Counted from the stretch's first letter, positions 31,509 to 46,735 are shown. The stretch is 64,000 nucleotides of DNA from Pantoea conspicua (GCF_002095315.1 NZ_MLFN01000002.1:62001-126000), one strand, 5' to 3'. Program-made: numbers and translations. Notes: generated by a model not told the origin, from the letters alone.

Positions 31509-32912
31509 TCAGGCTCCTGTCAGTTGACGGATGTCAGCAAAATGGCCGGTGACGGCCGCCGCCGCCGCCATTGCCGGGCTGACCAGATGCGTCCGGCCAC
31601 CGCGGCCCTGACGACCTTCAAAATTGCGGTTGCTGGTTGAGGCGCAGCGCTCGCCCGGATTCAGGCGGTCGTTGTTCATCGCCAGGCACATTGAGCAGCC
31701 TGGCAGACGCCATTCAAAACCGGCCTCGAGGAAAATTTTATCCAGACCTTCCGCTTCGGCCTGCGCTTTGACCGGGCCGGAACCTGGCACCACCATGGCG
31801 ATCACGCCTGGCGCAACTTTACGGCCTTTGGCGATGGCGGCTGCGGCACGCAGATCTTCAATGCGTGAGTTGGTGCAGGAGCCGATAAAGACTTTATCAA
31901 TCGCCACATCGGTCAGCTTAATGCCCGGCTGCAGGTTCATGTAGGCCAGCGCTTTTTCCGCTGAAGCACGCTCGACCGGATCGGCGAACGAGGCCGGATT
32001 CGGGATCACCTGATCGACGGCGATCACCTGACCCGGATTGGTACCCCAGGTGACCTGAGGTGCAATCTCTTCTGCGTGCAGGGTGACGACCGCATCAAAT
32101 TTTGCGCCTTCATCTGACTTCAGCGTGCGCCAGTAAGCGACTGCCTGTTCCCATTTCTCATCTTTCGGCGAGAACTGACGGCCTTTCAGGTAGTTGAAAG
32201 TGGTGTCATCCGGCGCAACCAGGCCCGCTTTGGCACCCATCTCAATCGCCATATTACACAGGGTCATGCGGCCTTCCATGCTCAGCGCTTCAATCGCCGG
32301 ACCGCAGAACTCCACCACATGACCGGTACCGCCCGCGCTGCCGGTTTTACCGATAATCGCCAGCACGATATCTTTGGCGGTAATGCCGGTTGCCGCTTCG
32401 CCCAGCACTTCAATTTTCATGGTTTTCGCCCGACCCTGTTTCAGGGTCTGAGTAGCGAACACATGTTCCACTTCCGAGGTGCCGATACCAAAGGCCAGCG
32501 AGCCAAACGCGCCATGAGTAGCGGTGTGGGAGTCACCACAGACGATGGTCATGCCCGGCAGCGTCATGCCCTGCTCAGGACCGATAACGTGGACAATGCC
32601 CTGGAACGGGTGGTTCAGGTCATAGAGCTGGACGCCAAACTCGGCGCAGTTTTTCATCAGCTCCTGCATCTGGATACGGGCCATCTCACCCGATGCATTG
32701 ATGTCTTTGGTCTGGGTAGAGACGTTGTGATCCATGGTGGCGAAGGTTTTTTCGGGCTGACGAACTTTACGTCCGTGCGCACGCAGCCCGTCAAACGCCT
32801 GCGGCGATGTCACTTCATGGATCAGATGGCGATCGATGTAGAGTAACGGCGTTTCGTTTGGCGCTTCGTGGACGACATGTGCATCAAATAACTTCTGGTA
32901 TAAGGTTTTCAT
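31509..32912 (-). CDS. leuC: 3-isopropylmalate dehydratase large subunit
   Basis: A 467-residue aconitase-type enzyme with a 4Fe-4S cluster. The cluster ligands are the cysteines in [16 protein letters not shown] (about 345-360) and [11 protein letters not shown] (about 405-415). The [10 protein letters not shown] segment is also present. I chose the ATG at 32912 ([12 protein letters not shown]), preceded by GAGGAAA; earlier in-frame codons fall inside leuB. It starts 4 bases after the leuB stop. Confidence 0.97.
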   Translation of the reverse strand: MKTLYQKLFDAHVVHEAPNETPLLYIDRHLIHEVTSPQAFDGLRAHGRKVRQPEKTFATMDHNVSTQTKDINASGEMARIQMQELMKNCAEFGVQLYDLNHPFQGIVHVIGPEQGMTLPGMTIVCGDSHTATHGAFGSLAFGIGTSEVEHVFATQTLKQGRAKTMKIEVLGEAATGITAKDIVLAIIGKTGSAGGTGHVVEFCGPAIEALSMEGRMTLCNMAIEMGAKAGLVAPDDTTFNYLKGRQFSPKDEKWEQAVAYWRTLKSDEGAKFDAVVTLHAEEIAPQVTWGTNPGQVIAVDQVIPNPASFADPVERASAEKALAYMNLQPGIKLTDVAIDKVFIGSCTNSRIEDLRAAAAIAKGRKVAPGVIAMVVPGSGPVKAQAEAEGLDKIFLEAGFEWRLPGCSMCLAMNNDRLNPGERCASTSNRNFEGRQGRGGRTHLVSPAMAAAAAVTGHFADIRQLTGA

Positions 32913-32916
32913 TATT

Positions 32917-35573
<2,657 letters not shown>

Positions 35574-35613
35574 CGTAATCATCCTTATGCATTTCTTGCC
35601 TTGCAACGAGCAT

Positions 35614-35642
35614 AAAAAAACCCGCGACAGGCGCGGGTTTTT
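35614..35642 (-). terminator. leu operon attenuator
   Basis: Read on the minus strand, AAACCCGCG / CGCGGGTTT forms a GC-rich stem with a 5-base loop and is followed by a run of seven T. It sits between leuL and leuA, as expected for leucine-tRNA-controlled attenuation. Confidence 0.92.
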
Positions 35643-35661
35643 AACTTTCAGCAGGTTTGAA

Positions 35662-35745
35662 TCAGTGTTTGATTCCGCCCACAAGTCTACCGCGCAAACT
35701 GAATGCGTTTAGTAGTAGACCGAGTAGGCGAGAAGAACGAAACAT
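35662..35745 (-). CDS. leuL: leu operon leader peptide
   Basis: A 27-residue leader, [15 protein letters not shown] followed by [12 protein letters not shown]. Its leucine block is read CTA CTC GGT CTA CTA CTA, with four of the five leucine codons the rare CTA, so the ribosome stalls when leucyl-tRNA is short and the attenuator does not form. It resembles E. coli LeuL in layout (LLLLNAF, then GRPVGGIQH). It is too short for routine gene calling but clear from position. Confidence 0.92.
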   Translation of the reverse strand: MFRSSRLLGLLLNAFSLRGRLVGGIKH

Positions 35746-36478
35746 GGATTCAAACCTCATAAAATTTTGTGCTGCACATATTGGTACTGGAATCTTCCGG
35801 GGATGTCAACCTTGAATGAAAGGCTATTTTTTGCGGCGATTAAGGAAAATATTCTGTCAGATATCGGTGAAGCAGCGTATTGAACAACAGAGCAGGCGGT
35901 GCGGGTTAAAACGGACGCTCGCGGGCGGTGTGGTGATGCTCGATTATTTCATAATTAATTGAAAATTAATGATTATTTTATTTATTAGTCACGCGGAGTG
36001 GAGAGTTTTATTTTCGCCTGTTCAGCATAATCGTATGAACTTTAATGGTTTTAAGGTTAATTACGCCAGAAAAGAAAAGAGACAGGAAATTGTGGGCTGT
36101 GTCAGGCGGCAATAACTTTTCGCTATTTCTTAGATCGCGCTGAAAATAATTTCATCGCCAGCATTTTCCTCTGCGGTTCTGCGGCGTAATTAGTTTAATC
36201 GGCGTAGCCCATTCTTATCGCGCAGAGCCTTTACGTTCGCCGGGTTTAATTTACGCGCGTTTGCGGTTTGCCTGCCAGGTTAACTGCGGTTATGGTAATC
36301 GACCTACTCTCAAAACAATGAACTCAACAGAATTCTCTGTATCCGGACAGCGGAATGCGTTTCCGTCGTGCGGGCATAAACATAAGGTTTTGATCTTACA
36401 TTGGCAAAGAAGGCATCGGGATGACGTAACGCGCAAGGCACGTTAGCGCAGCCCGGTCCTCACGCCTGGAGGCAGAAG
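35746..36478. other. leu-ilvIH intergenic region, no leuO
   Basis: These 733 bases separate the divergent leu and ilvIH operons. In E. coli leuO lies here; I find no LysR-type frame on either strand. The left end holds the leu promoter. A very AT-rich block (about 35940-36070) could be bound by Lrp or H-NS, and the ilvIH promoter should lie in the last 200 bases. Only short, unconvincing reading frames are seen. Confidence 0.7.
35781..35809 (-). promoter_or_regulatory. leuLABCD promoter
   Basis: On the minus strand a perfect TTGACA (35804-35809) is followed after 17 bases by TACCAA (35781-35786). It starts about 35 bases upstream of the leuL ATG and matches the E. coli leu promoter layout (TTGACATCC). 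Confidence 0.7.
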
Positions 36479-38203
36479 ATGGAGATGTTGTCAGGAGCCG
36501 AAATGGTCGTCCGTTCGTTAATCGATCAGGGCGTTAAGCAGGTATTCGGTTATCCGGGTGGTGCGGTATTAGATATTTACGACGCGCTGCAAACTGTCGG
36601 AGGTATCGACCACGTTCTGGTGCGCCATGAACAGGGCGCGGTGCATATGGCGGATGGCCTGGCGCGCGCGACCGGCGAAGTCGGCGTGGTGCTGGTGACG
36701 TCCGGACCCGGTGCTACCAATGCGATTACCGGTATCGCGACCGCCTACATGGATTCCATCCCGCTGGTGATTCTATCGGGCCAGGTGCCATCGTCGCTGA
36801 TCGGTTATGACGCCTTTCAGGAGTGCGACATGGTCGGCATCTCCCGTCCGGTGGTGAAACACAGCTTCCTGGTGAAAAACACTGAAGAGATCCCGACGGT
36901 ACTGAAAAAGGCGTTCTGGCTGGCCTCCAGCGGACGTCCGGGACCGGTGGTGATCGATCTGCCGAAGGACATCCTGAATCCGGCCAACAAACTGCCTTAT
37001 CACTGGCCGGAAGAAGTGAGCATGCGCTCTTATAACCCGACGATTCAGGGGCATAAAGGGCAGATCAAACGCGCACTGAATACGCTGCTGGCAGCGCACA
37101 AACCGGTGATGTATGTCGGCGGTGGAGCCATCACCGCAGGCTGTGAGGCGGAGCTGCTGCAGCTGGCGGAGAGTCTGAATATTCCGGTGACCACCTCGCT
37201 GATGGGACTGGGTGCGTTTCCTGGCACTCATCGCCAGTGCGTGGGGATGCTGGGGATGCACGGCACTTACGAAGCCAACATGACGATGCACAACGCTGAC
37301 CTGATTTTTGGCGTCGGGGTGCGCTTTGATGACCGAACCACCAACAACCTGGCAAAATATTGCCCGGATGCCACGGTGATGCACATCGATATCGATCCGA
37401 CCTCTATCTCGAAAACGGTGGCGGCCGATATCCCGATCGTCGGCGATGCCCGGCAGGTGCTGCAGCAGATGCTGGAGCTGCTGGCGCAAACCGACAGCAA
37501 ACAACCGCTCGACAGCCTGCGTGACTGGTGGCAGTCGATAGAGGGCTGGCGCAGTCGTCACTGCCTGGAATTTGATCGCACCAGTGCGAAAATCAAGCCG
37601 CAGGCAGTGATTGAAACCATCTGTCGACTGACCAAAGGCGACGCCTATGTCACCTCTGATGTCGGTCAGCATCAGATGTTCGCGGCGCTGTATTACCCGT
37701 TTGATAAGCCACGTCGCTGGATCAACTCCGGTGGCCTCGGCACCATGGGCTTTGGCCTGCCGGCCGCGCTGGGCGTGAAAATGGCGTTGCCGGATGAGAC
37801 GGTCATCTGCGTCACCGGTGACGGCAGTATCCAGATGAACATTCAGGAGCTCTCCACCGCGCTGCAGTACAACCTGCCGGTGCTGGTGCTGAACCTCAAC
37901 AACCGTTTCCTCGGCATGGTGAAACAGTGGCAGGATATGATCTACTCCGGCCGCCACTCCCAGTCCTATATGGAGTCGCTGCCCGATTTTGTCCGTCTGG
38001 CTGAAGCCTATGGTCATGTGGGGATCGCCATAGAGCATCCGGCTGAGCTGGAAGAGAAGCTGGTGCTGGCGCTGGAAACACTGGCGCAGGGACGGCTGGT
38101 GTTTGTGGATGTCACCGTTGACGGCAGCGAACACGTCTACCCGATGCAGATTCGCGGTGGCAGCATGGATGAGATGTGGTTAAGCAAAACGGAGAGGACA
38201 TAA
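36479..38203 (+). CDS. ilvI: acetolactate synthase III large subunit
   Basis: A 574-residue thiamine diphosphate enzyme that makes acetolactate and acetohydroxybutyrate for valine, leucine and isoleucine. The catalytic glutamate is in [14 protein letters not shown] (Glu about 47), and the TPP-binding motif starts at [12 protein letters not shown] (about 443). It needs IlvH for full activity and valine feedback. Length equals E. coli. The ATG at 36479 follows GGAGG at 36468-36472. ilvH starts two bases after the stop. Confidence 0.97.
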   Translation: MEMLSGAEMVVRSLIDQGVKQVFGYPGGAVLDIYDALQTVGGIDHVLVRHEQGAVHMADGLARATGEVGVVLVTSGPGATNAITGIATAYMDSIPLVILSGQVPSSLIGYDAFQECDMVGISRPVVKHSFLVKNTEEIPTVLKKAFWLASSGRPGPVVIDLPKDILNPANKLPYHWPEEVSMRSYNPTIQGHKGQIKRALNTLLAAHKPVMYVGGGAITAGCEAELLQLAESLNIPVTTSLMGLGAFPGTHRQCVGMLGMHGTYEANMTMHNADLIFGVGVRFDDRTTNNLAKYCPDATVMHIDIDPTSISKTVAADIPIVGDARQVLQQMLELLAQTDSKQPLDSLRDWWQSIEGWRSRHCLEFDRTSAKIKPQAVIETICRLTKGDAYVTSDVGQHQMFAALYYPFDKPRRWINSGGLGTMGFGLPAALGVKMALPDETVICVTGDGSIQMNIQELSTALQYNLPVLVLNLNNRFLGMVKQWQDMIYSGRHSQSYMESLPDFVRLAEAYGHVGIAIEHPAELEEKLVLALETLAQGRLVFVDVTVDGSEHVYPMQIRGGSMDEMWLSKTERT

Positions 38204-38205
38204 TT

Positions 38206-38697
38206 ATGCGTCGCATTTTATCGGTTCTGCTGGAGAACGAATCCGGCGCATTATCCCGCGTCGTCGGCCTGTTCTCACAGCGCGGATACAACATCGAAAG
38301 TCTGACCGTTGCGCCAACCGACGATCCGACCCTGTCGCGGATGACCATTCAGACGGTCGGCGATCAGAAGGTGCTGGAGCAGATTGAGAAGCAGCTGCAC
38401 AAGCTGGTGGACGTGCTGCGCGTCACCGAACTGGGGCAGGGCGCTTACGTTGAGCGCGAGATCATGCTGGTGAAGATTCAGGCCAGTGGCTATGGCCGGG
38501 AAGAGGTAAAGCGCAACGCGGAGATCTTCCGGGGTCAGATCATCGATGTCACGCCCACGCTGTACACGGTTCAGCTGGCGGGCACCAGTGATAAACTGGA
38601 TGCTTTCCTGACGACGGTACGCGATGTGGCGGAGATTGTTGAAGTGGCGCGCTCCGGTATCGTCGGCGTATCACGCGGCGATCGCATCATGCGTTAA
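38206..38697 (+). CDS. ilvH: acetolactate synthase III regulatory subunit
   Basis: A 163-residue subunit with an N-terminal ACT domain ([32 protein letters not shown]) that binds valine, and a C-terminal domain that activates IlvI. The segment [12 protein letters not shown] is intact. Length equals E. coli. I chose the ATG at 38206, preceded by GAGAGGA, over an in-frame GTG inside the end of ilvI. Confidence 0.97.
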   Translation: MRRILSVLLENESGALSRVVGLFSQRGYNIESLTVAPTDDPTLSRMTIQTVGDQKVLEQIEKQLHKLVDVLRVTELGQGAYVEREIMLVKIQASGYGREEVKRNAEIFRGQIIDVTPTLYTVQLAGTSDKLDAFLTTVRDVAEIVEVARSGIVGVSRGDRIMR

Positions 38698-38727
38698 TCA
38701 CGCAACGTCATCACTCAGGATGTCTCT

Positions 38728-38755
38728 AACCCGGCGAAATGCCGGGTTTTTTTAT
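38728..38755 (+). terminator. rho-independent terminator after ilvIH
   Basis: Stem aacccggc (38728-38735) / gccgggtt (38741-38748), loop GAAAT, with a run of eight T. Confidence 0.92.
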
Positions 38756-38893
38756 TTTTTATGCGCCAGGCGGGTTACATTCAGAAAAGCGGTTGCTCCG
38801 CGCACTTTTCTGCTGTTAGATGATAACCATGAGTTGTCCATAGCTTAACTGCGGCTATTTTTGTCGTTCGAGCGGCCTTGATTGAGGGTTATC

Positions 38894-39904
38894 GTGAAAC
38901 TGGATGAAATTGCGCGCCTGGCAGGCGTGTCGCGCACCACGGCCAGTTATGTCATTAATGGCAAAGCGCGGCAGTATCGTGTCAGCGACAAAACCGTTGA
39001 GAAAGTGATGGCGGTGGTGCGTGAGCACAATTACCACCCTAACGCGGTAGCGGCTGGTCTGCGCGCCGGGCGTACGCGTTCGATTGGCTTAGTTATTCCT
39101 GATCTTGAGAATACCAGTTATACCCGCATCGCAAACTACCTTGAGCGTCAGGCACGCCAGCGTGGCTATCAGCTGCTGATCGCCTGTTCGGAAGATCAGC
39201 CTGATAATGAGATGCGCTGCATTGAACATCTGCTACAACGGCAGGTTGATGCGATTATCGTCTCAACGTCGTTACCGCCAGAACATCCGTTTTACCAGCG
39301 CTGGATCAACGATCCACTACCGATTATCGCTTTAGACCGCGCGCTCGATCGTGAGCATTTTACCAGCGTGGTGGGTGCCGATCAGGATGACGCCTATACG
39401 CTGGCGGCGGAATTACGGCAGCTTGAGGTGAAAAATGTGCTGTTTCTCGGCGCATTGCCTGAGCTTTCGGTCAGTTTCCTGCGCGAGATGGGATTCCGTG
39501 AGGCGTGGAAAGAGGATACCCGTCCGATTGACTACATCTACTGCAACAGTTTTGAGCGCAGCGCGGCGGCGGCACTGTTCGAAAAGTATCTTGAAGATCA
39601 CCCCATGCCTGAGGCGCTGTTCACCACCTCGTTTGGTCTGCTGCAGGGCGTAATGGATGTGACGCTGAAACGTGACGGGCGGCTTCCGACCGAGCTGGCT
39701 ATTGCCACCTTTGGCGACCACGAATTACTGGACTTTCTGGAGTGTCCGGTGCTTGCGGTCGGTCAGCGTCACCGTGATGTGGCAGAGCGGGTACTGGAAT
39801 TGGTTTTAGCCTCGTTAGACGAACCGAGAAAACCCAAACCGGGCTTAACCCGCATCCGGCGTAATTTATACCGACGTGGACAATTAAGTCGGAAAGTTAA
39901 ATGA
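38894..39904 (+). CDS. cra: catabolite repressor/activator Cra (FruR)
   Basis: A 336-residue LacI-family regulator that controls glycolytic and gluconeogenic genes and is released by fructose 1-phosphate. The N-terminal helix-turn-helix and hinge ([24 protein letters not shown]) are nearly identical to E. coli. The periplasmic-binding-like effector domain follows ([20 protein letters not shown] onwards). I chose the GTG at 38894, the start used in E. coli; an upstream ATT/GTG reading adds four residues without support. Confidence 0.96.
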   Translation: MKLDEIARLAGVSRTTASYVINGKARQYRVSDKTVEKVMAVVREHNYHPNAVAAGLRAGRTRSIGLVIPDLENTSYTRIANYLERQARQRGYQLLIACSEDQPDNEMRCIEHLLQRQVDAIIVSTSLPPEHPFYQRWINDPLPIIALDRALDREHFTSVVGADQDDAYTLAAELRQLEVKNVLFLGALPELSVSFLREMGFREAWKEDTRPIDYIYCNSFERSAAAALFEKYLEDHPMPEALFTTSFGLLQGVMDVTLKRDGRLPTELAIATFGDHELLDFLECPVLAVGQRHRDVAERVLELVLASLDEPRKPKPGLTRIRRNLYRRGQLSRKVK

Positions 39905-39908
39905 GTCC

Positions 39909-39930
39909 TGGGCAGTATTACTGCTGCCCA
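39909..39930 (+). terminator. hairpin after cra
   Basis: tgggcag (39909-39915) pairs with ctgccca (39924-39930) across an 8-base loop, five bases past the cra stop, and is followed by CCATTTT. A weak terminator. Confidence 0.5.
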
Positions 39931-40313
39931 CCATTTTAAATTGCCGTTATGACATTGACAAAAAAATTGCCCGAGGTAAAAAAGCGTAAATTCTGCTCAT
40001 TGAATCTAACAAATCAAAAAGCTTTATTTATCTTATTTGTTTACATCTTCAACAAACCCACTTTCCCGTCTCGCCTGAAGGCGCTGGGCTTCCTTTCGGA
40101 AATCCCCTAAAATGCCGCCGCCGTCTCAGAAACCACGATAAATATTTAGCGCTTTACATTGCTCTATTTTTTAGCCGCTTTTTTGCTCGCCGCTATTTTT
40201 TATTCAGGTATTCATCGGTTTAATTTTTTATTTTTTCCCCTTTTTTTGAATATAACGTCATCGGACGCTAATTTTCCGACCTGTAAAGGGTGATATTCAA
40301 CTGCCGCTCCGGC
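39931..40313. other. AT-rich cra-mraZ intergenic region
   Basis: About 380 bases with several T runs (for example TTTTTT near 40170 and 40260) and a GC-richer island at about 40070-40130. No reading frame with a convincing ribosome-binding site, no tRNA and no known small RNA was recognised. It probably carries upstream control of the mra cluster. Confidence 0.5.
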
Positions 40314-40343
40314 TTGACAAGGATTTCATCGGGTCCTTAAACT
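40314..40343 (+). promoter_or_regulatory. Pmra, main promoter of the division and cell wall cluster
   Basis: A perfect TTGACA (40314-40319) and TAAACT (40338-40343) with an 18-base spacer. E. coli Pmra uses the same hexamers at the same place upstream of mraZ. Confidence 0.85.
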
Positions 40344-40350
40344 CGTTTCG

Positions 40351-40380
40351 TGGTAAAAAGTGGGATAAAGTGGCGTAAAT
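40351..40380 (+). repeat. MraZ operator direct repeats
   Basis: Three tandem 10-base units, TGGTAAAAAG, TGGGATAAAG and TGGCGTAAAT, then GGGTA. MraZ binds TGGG-type repeats spaced by 5 bases just downstream of Pmra and represses its own operon. Only the central unit has the full TGGG. Confidence 0.75.
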
Positions 40381-40404
40381 GGGTATCCAGGGGGTAGGGC
40401 TGAC

Positions 40405-40863
40405 ATGTTCCGTGGAGCAACGTTAGTCAATCTCGACAGTAAAGGGCGGCTCGCTGTACCAATGCGATATCGCGATTTACTGAACGGGGAGTCTCAGGGG
40501 CAGATGGTCTGTACCATCGACCTCCACCAGCCATGTCTGTTGCTTTATACCCTGCCCGAATGGGAAATCATTGAAAAAAAGCTTGCTCGCTTATCCAGTA
40601 TGAACCCGCTTGAGCGCCGCGTGCAGCGCCTGTTACTCGGGCATGCCAGTGAGTGTCAGATGGACAATGCAGGCCGCTTGTTGCTGGCGAATACGCTTCG
40701 TCAGCACGCAAAATTAACCAAAGAAGTGATGCTGGTTGGACAGTTCAACAAGTTTGAACTGTGGGATGAACAGACCTGGTATCAACAAGTCAGGGAAGAT
40801 ATTGACGCAGAACAGTCGGCTCAGGAGCCTTTATCTGAGCGGTTGCAGGACTTGTCGCTATAG
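40405..40863 (+). CDS. mraZ: MraZ transcriptional regulator
   Basis: A 152-residue AbrB-like DNA-binding protein with two MraZ/SpoVT half-domains, each with the DxKGR-type signature: [15 protein letters not shown] at about 10-24 and [15 protein letters not shown] at about 90-104. It represses the division and cell wall cluster it heads. Length equals E. coli. Its stop is 2 bases before rsmH. Confidence 0.96.
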   Translation: MFRGATLVNLDSKGRLAVPMRYRDLLNGESQGQMVCTIDLHQPCLLLYTLPEWEIIEKKLARLSSMNPLERRVQRLLLGHASECQMDNAGRLLLANTLRQHAKLTKEVMLVGQFNKFELWDEQTWYQQVREDIDAEQSAQEPLSERLQDLSL

Positions 40864-40865
40864 CT

Positions 40866-42123
<1,258 letters not shown>

Positions 42124-42139
42124 GGACCTCAGATAGCGA

Positions 42140-43906
42140 ATGAGCGGCGCAGGCAGAACGCTGAAGTTGAAGAAACCGGAAGATAAAGCCAGCTTTGTAA
42201 GCTGGCGTTTTGCGTTGCTGTGCGGCTGTATTTTGCTGGCGCTGGGTGGCTTACTGTCGCGTGTGGCCTGGCTGCAGGTCATTAACCCTGACAAGCTGGT
42301 GAAAGAGGGCGATCTGCGCTCGCTGCGCGTGCAGGCGGTGCCGACCTCGCGCGGCATGATCAGCGATCGTGCTGGCCGTCCGCTGGCGGTGAGCGTGCCG
42401 GTTAACGCCATCTGGGCGGATCCAAAAGAGCTGCATGCCGGTGGTGGCGTAACGCTGGACAGCCGCTGGAAGGCGCTGTCGGATGCGCTTTCCATTCCTC
42501 TCGACCAGCTGGCCGCGCGGGTGAATGCGAATCCTAAAGGCCGCTTTGTCTATCTGGCGCGCCAGGTCAATCCGGCCATCGGCGAGTATGTCAAAAAACT
42601 CAAGCTCCCCGGTATCCATCTGCGCGAAGAGTCACGTCGCTACTATCCGGCCGGACAGGTCACGTCCCATCTGATTGGTTTTACCAACATCGACGGTCAG
42701 GGCATTGAAGGCGTTGAGAAAAGCTTCGATAAGTGGCTGACCGGCGCACCGGGCGAACGTACAGTGCGAAAAGATCGCTTTGGCCGGGTGATTGAAGATA
42801 TCTCCTCGGTCGACAGTCGCGCCGCCCATAACCTGACGCTGAGTATTGATGAGCGCTTACAGGCGCTGGTCTACCGCGAACTGAACAACGCCGTGGCCTT
42901 TAACAAAGCGGAATCGGGCACGGCTGTGCTGGTGGATGTGAATACCGGTGAAGTACTGGCGATGGCCAACAGCCCGGCGTACAACCCGAATAACCTCAGC
43001 AACACGCCAAAAGATCTGATGCGTAACCGCGCTATCACAGACATCTTTGAACCCGGCTCTACCGTCAAGCCCATGGTGGTGATGACGGCGCTGCAGCGTG
43101 GCGTAGTTAAAGAGAACAGCGTACTGAATACCGTGCCGTACCGCATTAATGGTCATGAGATCAAAGATGTGGCGCGCTACAGCGAACTGACCCTGACAGG
43201 GGTCTTACAGAAGTCGAGTAACGTCGGGGTTTCACGTCTGGCGTTAGCGATGCCTTCCTCAGCACTGGTAGATACTTACGCGCGCTTTGGACTGGGCAAA
43301 CCGACCAATTTGGGGCTGGTCGGGGAAAGCAGTGGCTTATACCCTCAAAAACAACGGTGGTCTGACATAGAGAGGGCCACCTTCTCTTTCGGCTACGGGC
43401 TAATGGTAACGCCGTTACAGTTAGCGCGAGTCTACGCAACCATTGGCAGCTACGGCATTAATCGCCCACTGTCGATCACTAAAGTCGATCCGCCTGTCGC
43501 GGGACAACGCGTTTTCGATGAGTCACTGGTTAAAACCGTGATGCACATGATGGAAAGCGTGGCGCTGCCCGGTGGTGGCGGTGTCAAAGCGGCGATTAAA
43601 GGTTATCGCATCGCGATCAAAACCGGTACGGCAAAAAAGGTCGGGCCGGATGGACGCTACGTCAATAAATACATTGCTTATACCGCAGGTGTCGCGCCTG
43701 CCAGTCATCCTCGATTCGCGCTGGTAGTGGTGATCAACGATCCCCAGGCTGGCAAGTATTACGGTGGTGCGGTCTCTGCGCCGGTATTTGGTGCCATCAT
43801 GGGTGGCGTATTGCGCACCATGAACATCGAGCCGGATGCGTTGCCGACCAATGACAAGAACGAGTTGGTGACTAACAGAAGTGAGGAATCAAGTGACAGA
43901 TCGTAA
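42140..43906 (+). CDS. ftsI: peptidoglycan transpeptidase FtsI (PBP3)
   Basis: A 588-residue septal D,D-transpeptidase and beta-lactam target. A single membrane helix (about 21-42) is followed by a pedestal domain and the transpeptidase domain. The active-site motifs are in order: serine in GSTVKP (about 306-311), SSN in KSSNVG, and KTG in IKTGTAKK (about 494). The YRIN region ([10 protein letters not shown]) shows no resistance insertion. Length equals E. coli. It overlaps murE by 14 bases. Confidence 0.97.
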   Translation: MSGAGRTLKLKKPEDKASFVSWRFALLCGCILLALGGLLSRVAWLQVINPDKLVKEGDLRSLRVQAVPTSRGMISDRAGRPLAVSVPVNAIWADPKELHAGGGVTLDSRWKALSDALSIPLDQLAARVNANPKGRFVYLARQVNPAIGEYVKKLKLPGIHLREESRRYYPAGQVTSHLIGFTNIDGQGIEGVEKSFDKWLTGAPGERTVRKDRFGRVIEDISSVDSRAAHNLTLSIDERLQALVYRELNNAVAFNKAESGTAVLVDVNTGEVLAMANSPAYNPNNLSNTPKDLMRNRAITDIFEPGSTVKPMVVMTALQRGVVKENSVLNTVPYRINGHEIKDVARYSELTLTGVLQKSSNVGVSRLALAMPSSALVDTYARFGLGKPTNLGLVGESSGLYPQKQRWSDIERATFSFGYGLMVTPLQLARVYATIGSYGINRPLSITKVDPPVAGQRVFDESLVKTVMHMMESVALPGGGGVKAAIKGYRIAIKTGTAKKVGPDGRYVNKYIAYTAGVAPASHPRFALVVVINDPQAGKYYGGAVSAPVFGAIMGGVLRTMNIEPDALPTNDKNELVTNRSEESSDRS

Positions 43907-45380
43907 CCTGCGCGACTTACTCAGCCCCTGGGTGCCAGGCGCGCCGGCGCGTCCACTGCGTGACATGACACTGGATAGCCGTATTGCGGCATCCGGCGAT
44001 CTGTTTGTCGCTGTTGCAGGCCATCAGGCTGACGGACGCCGTTTCATTCCGCAGGCGATTGCACAGGGCGTAACCGCCGTGATCGCGGAAGCGGAAGGGG
44101 AAGCGGTCGACGGCGAAATCCGTGAAATGCACGGTGTACCGGTTATCTATCTGACGCAGCTGCATCAGCGCCTTTCGGCACTGGCTGGCCGTTTTTATCA
44201 GCAGCCGGGTGAAAAGCAGACGCTGATTGGCGTCACCGGGACCAACGGTAAAACCACCACCACCCAGCTGCTGGCGCAGTGGGCCAGCCTGCTGGGCGAA
44301 ACCAGTGCGGTCATGGGGACGGTAGGTAACGGATTGATCGGTCAGCTTATCCCGGCTGAAAACACCACCGGCTCGGCGGTCGATGTTCAGCATCTGCTGC
44401 ACGATCTGGCAGAACAGGGCGCCACGCTGACTGCGATGGAAGTCTCGTCGCACGGGCTGGTTCAGCATCGTGTGGCAGCACTGCCGTTTGCGGCCGCGGT
44501 GTTCACCAATCTCAGCCGCGATCACCTCGATTATCACGGGGATATGCAGCGCTATGAGTCCGCTAAATGGCTGCTGTTCTCTGAGCATCAGGTCGGACAG
44601 GCGATTCTCAACGCCGATGATGAAGTCGGTCGTCGCTGGCTGGCAAATCTGCCTGATGCGGTCGCCGTAACGATGGAAAATAATTTACAGCCTGGCTGTC
44701 ACGGCCGCTGGCTGAAAGCCGACGCAGTGCAGTATCACGATAACGGCGCGCATATCCGTTTCAGCTCCAGCTGGGGCGAAGGCGAAATCGACAGCCGTCT
44801 GATGGGCGCGTTCAACGTCAGTAATTTACTGCTGGCGCTGGCGACGCTGCTGGCGCTCGACTATCCGCTTGATGCGCTGATCAACACCGCACCGCAGTTA
44901 CAGCCGGTCAATGGCCGGATGGAAGTATTCAGCGCGGCTGGCAAACCGACGGTGGTGGTGGATTATGCCCATACGCCGGATGCGCTGGAAAAAGCGCTGG
45001 AAGCGGCACGTCTGCACTGCAAAGGCCAGCTGTGGTGTCTGTTTGGCTGCGGCGGCGATCGCGACAAAGGCAAACGTCCATTGATGGGAGCCATCGCTGA
45101 GCAGTTCGCCGATCGGGTGGTGATCACCGATGACAATCCACGCAGCGAAGATCCACAGGCAATTGTGCAGGACATTCTGACCGGCTTGCTGGACCCGGGC
45201 CGTGCCCGCGTCGTCGCGGGCCGCGCGCAGGCGGTCACCAGCACCATCATGCAGGCGCAGCCTGACGATATCGTGCTGGTGGCGGGTAAAGGCCACGAAG
45301 ATTACCAGATCATTGGCAATCGCCGGCTGGACTACTCCGATCGCGCCACGGTAGCGGCACTGCTGGGAGGCGCGGCATGA
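43893..45380 (+). CDS. murE: UDP-MurNAc-L-Ala-D-Glu:meso-DAP ligase
   Basis: A 495-residue Mur ligase that adds meso-diaminopimelate to the peptidoglycan precursor. The ATP site [15 protein letters not shown] is at about 113-127. The DAP-specific motif DDNPR (in [13 protein letters not shown]) is present, which fits the dapB pathway at the window's start. I chose the GTG at 43893 because E. coli also uses GTG here, GTGAGGA lies upstream, and the length is identical. It overlaps ftsI by 14 bases and murF by 4. Confidence 0.97.
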   Translation: MTDRNLRDLLSPWVPGAPARPLRDMTLDSRIAASGDLFVAVAGHQADGRRFIPQAIAQGVTAVIAEAEGEAVDGEIREMHGVPVIYLTQLHQRLSALAGRFYQQPGEKQTLIGVTGTNGKTTTTQLLAQWASLLGETSAVMGTVGNGLIGQLIPAENTTGSAVDVQHLLHDLAEQGATLTAMEVSSHGLVQHRVAALPFAAAVFTNLSRDHLDYHGDMQRYESAKWLLFSEHQVGQAILNADDEVGRRWLANLPDAVAVTMENNLQPGCHGRWLKADAVQYHDNGAHIRFSSSWGEGEIDSRLMGAFNVSNLLLALATLLALDYPLDALINTAPQLQPVNGRMEVFSAAGKPTVVVDYAHTPDALEKALEAARLHCKGQLWCLFGCGGDRDKGKRPLMGAIAEQFADRVVITDDNPRSEDPQAIVQDILTGLLDPGRARVVAGRAQAVTSTIMQAQPDDIVLVAGKGHEDYQIIGNRRLDYSDRATVAALLGGAA

Positions 45381-46735
45381 TCCCGATCTCCTTACATACC
45401 CTCGCTGAAATCACCGGCGGCACGCTGTATGGCAGTGATTTAACCCTGACTGACGTCACCACCGACACCCGCAAGGTGACGGCGGGCAGCCTGTTTGTCG
45501 CGATAGTGGGTGAGCGTTTTGATGCCCATGACTTTGTCGGCGATGCGATTGCCAACGGCGCGCAGGCATTGCTGGTGAGTCAGCATTTACCCGTCGCGGT
45601 ACCCCAGGTAGTGGTTGACGATACCCGACTCGGCTTTGGCAGGCTGGCGGCCTGGGTTCGCCAGCAGGCGACCGCCCGCGTAGTGGCGCTGACCGGTTCA
45701 TCCGGTAAAACCTCGGTTAAAGAGATGACCGCGTCGATCCTGCGTCAGTGCGGCGAAACACTCTATACCGCCGGTAACCTTAATAACGATTTTGGCGTCC
45801 CGATGACGCTGCTGCGTCTGACGGCAGAACATCACTATGCAGTGATTGAGCTGGGCGCTAATCATCAGGGCGAGATCGCCTACACCACCGATCTGGTGCG
45901 ACCGGAAAGCGCGCTGGTGAATAACCTGGCCGCGGCGCATCTGGAAGGCTTTGGCTCGCTGGCCGGTGTTGCCAAAGCCAAAGGCGAAATTTTTATGGGA
46001 TTGCCCGCCAACGGCACGGCAATCCTCAATGCGGATAGCAACGACTGGCCAAACTGGCAGGCGCATCTGCAGGACCAGACGGTCTGGCGCTTTTCGCCTG
46101 ATGCGACAGGTTGTGACTTCGCTGCCCGTGATATCACCATTGCGCAGGATGGCACCCACTTTGTGATGGTGACGCCGCGCGGTGAGGTGGCGATTACGCT
46201 GCCGCTGCCGGGACGACACAATATCGCCAACGCGCTGGCCGCCGCGGCGCTGGCGCTGTCGGTTGATGCGCCGCTGAGCGCAGTACAGCAAGGTCTGAAA
46301 ACCTTGCAGTCGGTGCCAGGGCGTTTATTCCCGATACGCTTAAACGCGCACCAGCTGTTGCTGGATGACAGCTACAACGCCAACGTTGGATCGATGACCG
46401 CCGCGGCGCAGGTGCTGTCAGAAATGCCGGGTTACCGGGTGATGGTGACCGGGGATATGGCGGAACTGGGTGATGAAAGCGAGCAGTGCCACCGTGAAGT
46501 CGGGCTGGCGGCACGTGCCGCGGGTATCGATCGGGTGCTGAGCGTGGGCAGCGTGAGTCAGTTGATCAGCGAGAGCAGTGGCGCTGGTGAACATTTCAGC
46601 GATAAAACCGCGCTGACTGAACGTTTGCGTCAGCTGTTGTCCGAACACAAAGAAATGACTGTCTTGATTAAGGGTTCGCGTAGTGCCGCCATGGAGCAGG
46701 TAGTACAGAGCTTACAGGAGAAAGGAACATGTTAG
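45377..46735 (+). CDS. murF: UDP-MurNAc-tripeptide:D-Ala-D-Ala ligase
   Basis: A 452-residue Mur ligase that attaches D-alanyl-D-alanine and completes the UDP-MurNAc-pentapeptide. The ATP loop is [13 protein letters not shown] (about 105-117), followed by NLNNDFGVP and [10 protein letters not shown] segments. The start ATG overlaps the murE stop (ATGA). Length equals E. coli. Confidence 0.97.
   Translation: MIPISLHTLAEITGGTLYGSDLTLTDVTTDTRKVTAGSLFVAIVGERFDAHDFVGDAIANGAQALLVSQHLPVAVPQVVVDDTRLGFGRLAAWVRQQATARVVALTGSSGKTSVKEMTASILRQCGETLYTAGNLNNDFGVPMTLLRLTAEHHYAVIELGANHQGEIAYTTDLVRPESALVNNLAAAHLEGFGSLAGVAKAKGEIFMGLPANGTAILNADSNDWPNWQAHLQDQTVWRFSPDATGCDFAARDITIAQDGTHFVMVTPRGEVAITLPLPGRHNIANALAAAALALSVDAPLSAVQQGLKTLQSVPGRLFPIRLNAHQLLLDDSYNANVGSMTAAAQVLSEMPGYRVMVTGDMAELGDESEQCHREVGLAARAAGIDRVLSVGSVSQLISESSGAGEHFSDKTALTERLRQLLSEHKEMTVLIKGSRSAAMEQVVQSLQEKGTC

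Noticed and set aside
35816-35962. 48-codon frame starting inside the leu promoter
   Set aside because: Begins on the -35 side of the leu promoter with no ribosome-binding site; chance frame and not a leuO remnant.
36261-36446. 61-codon frame upstream of ilvI
   Set aside because: No ribosome-binding site, no homology recognised, and it lies in the expected ilvIH promoter region.
36773-38134. 453-codon open frame antisense to ilvI
   Set aside because: High-GC shadow of a strongly conserved gene; composition and lack of any recognisable domain or ribosome-binding site argue against coding.
40351-40380. Short direct repeats as a CRISPR-like array
   Set aside because: Only three 10-base units without spacers, located at the known MraZ operator position.
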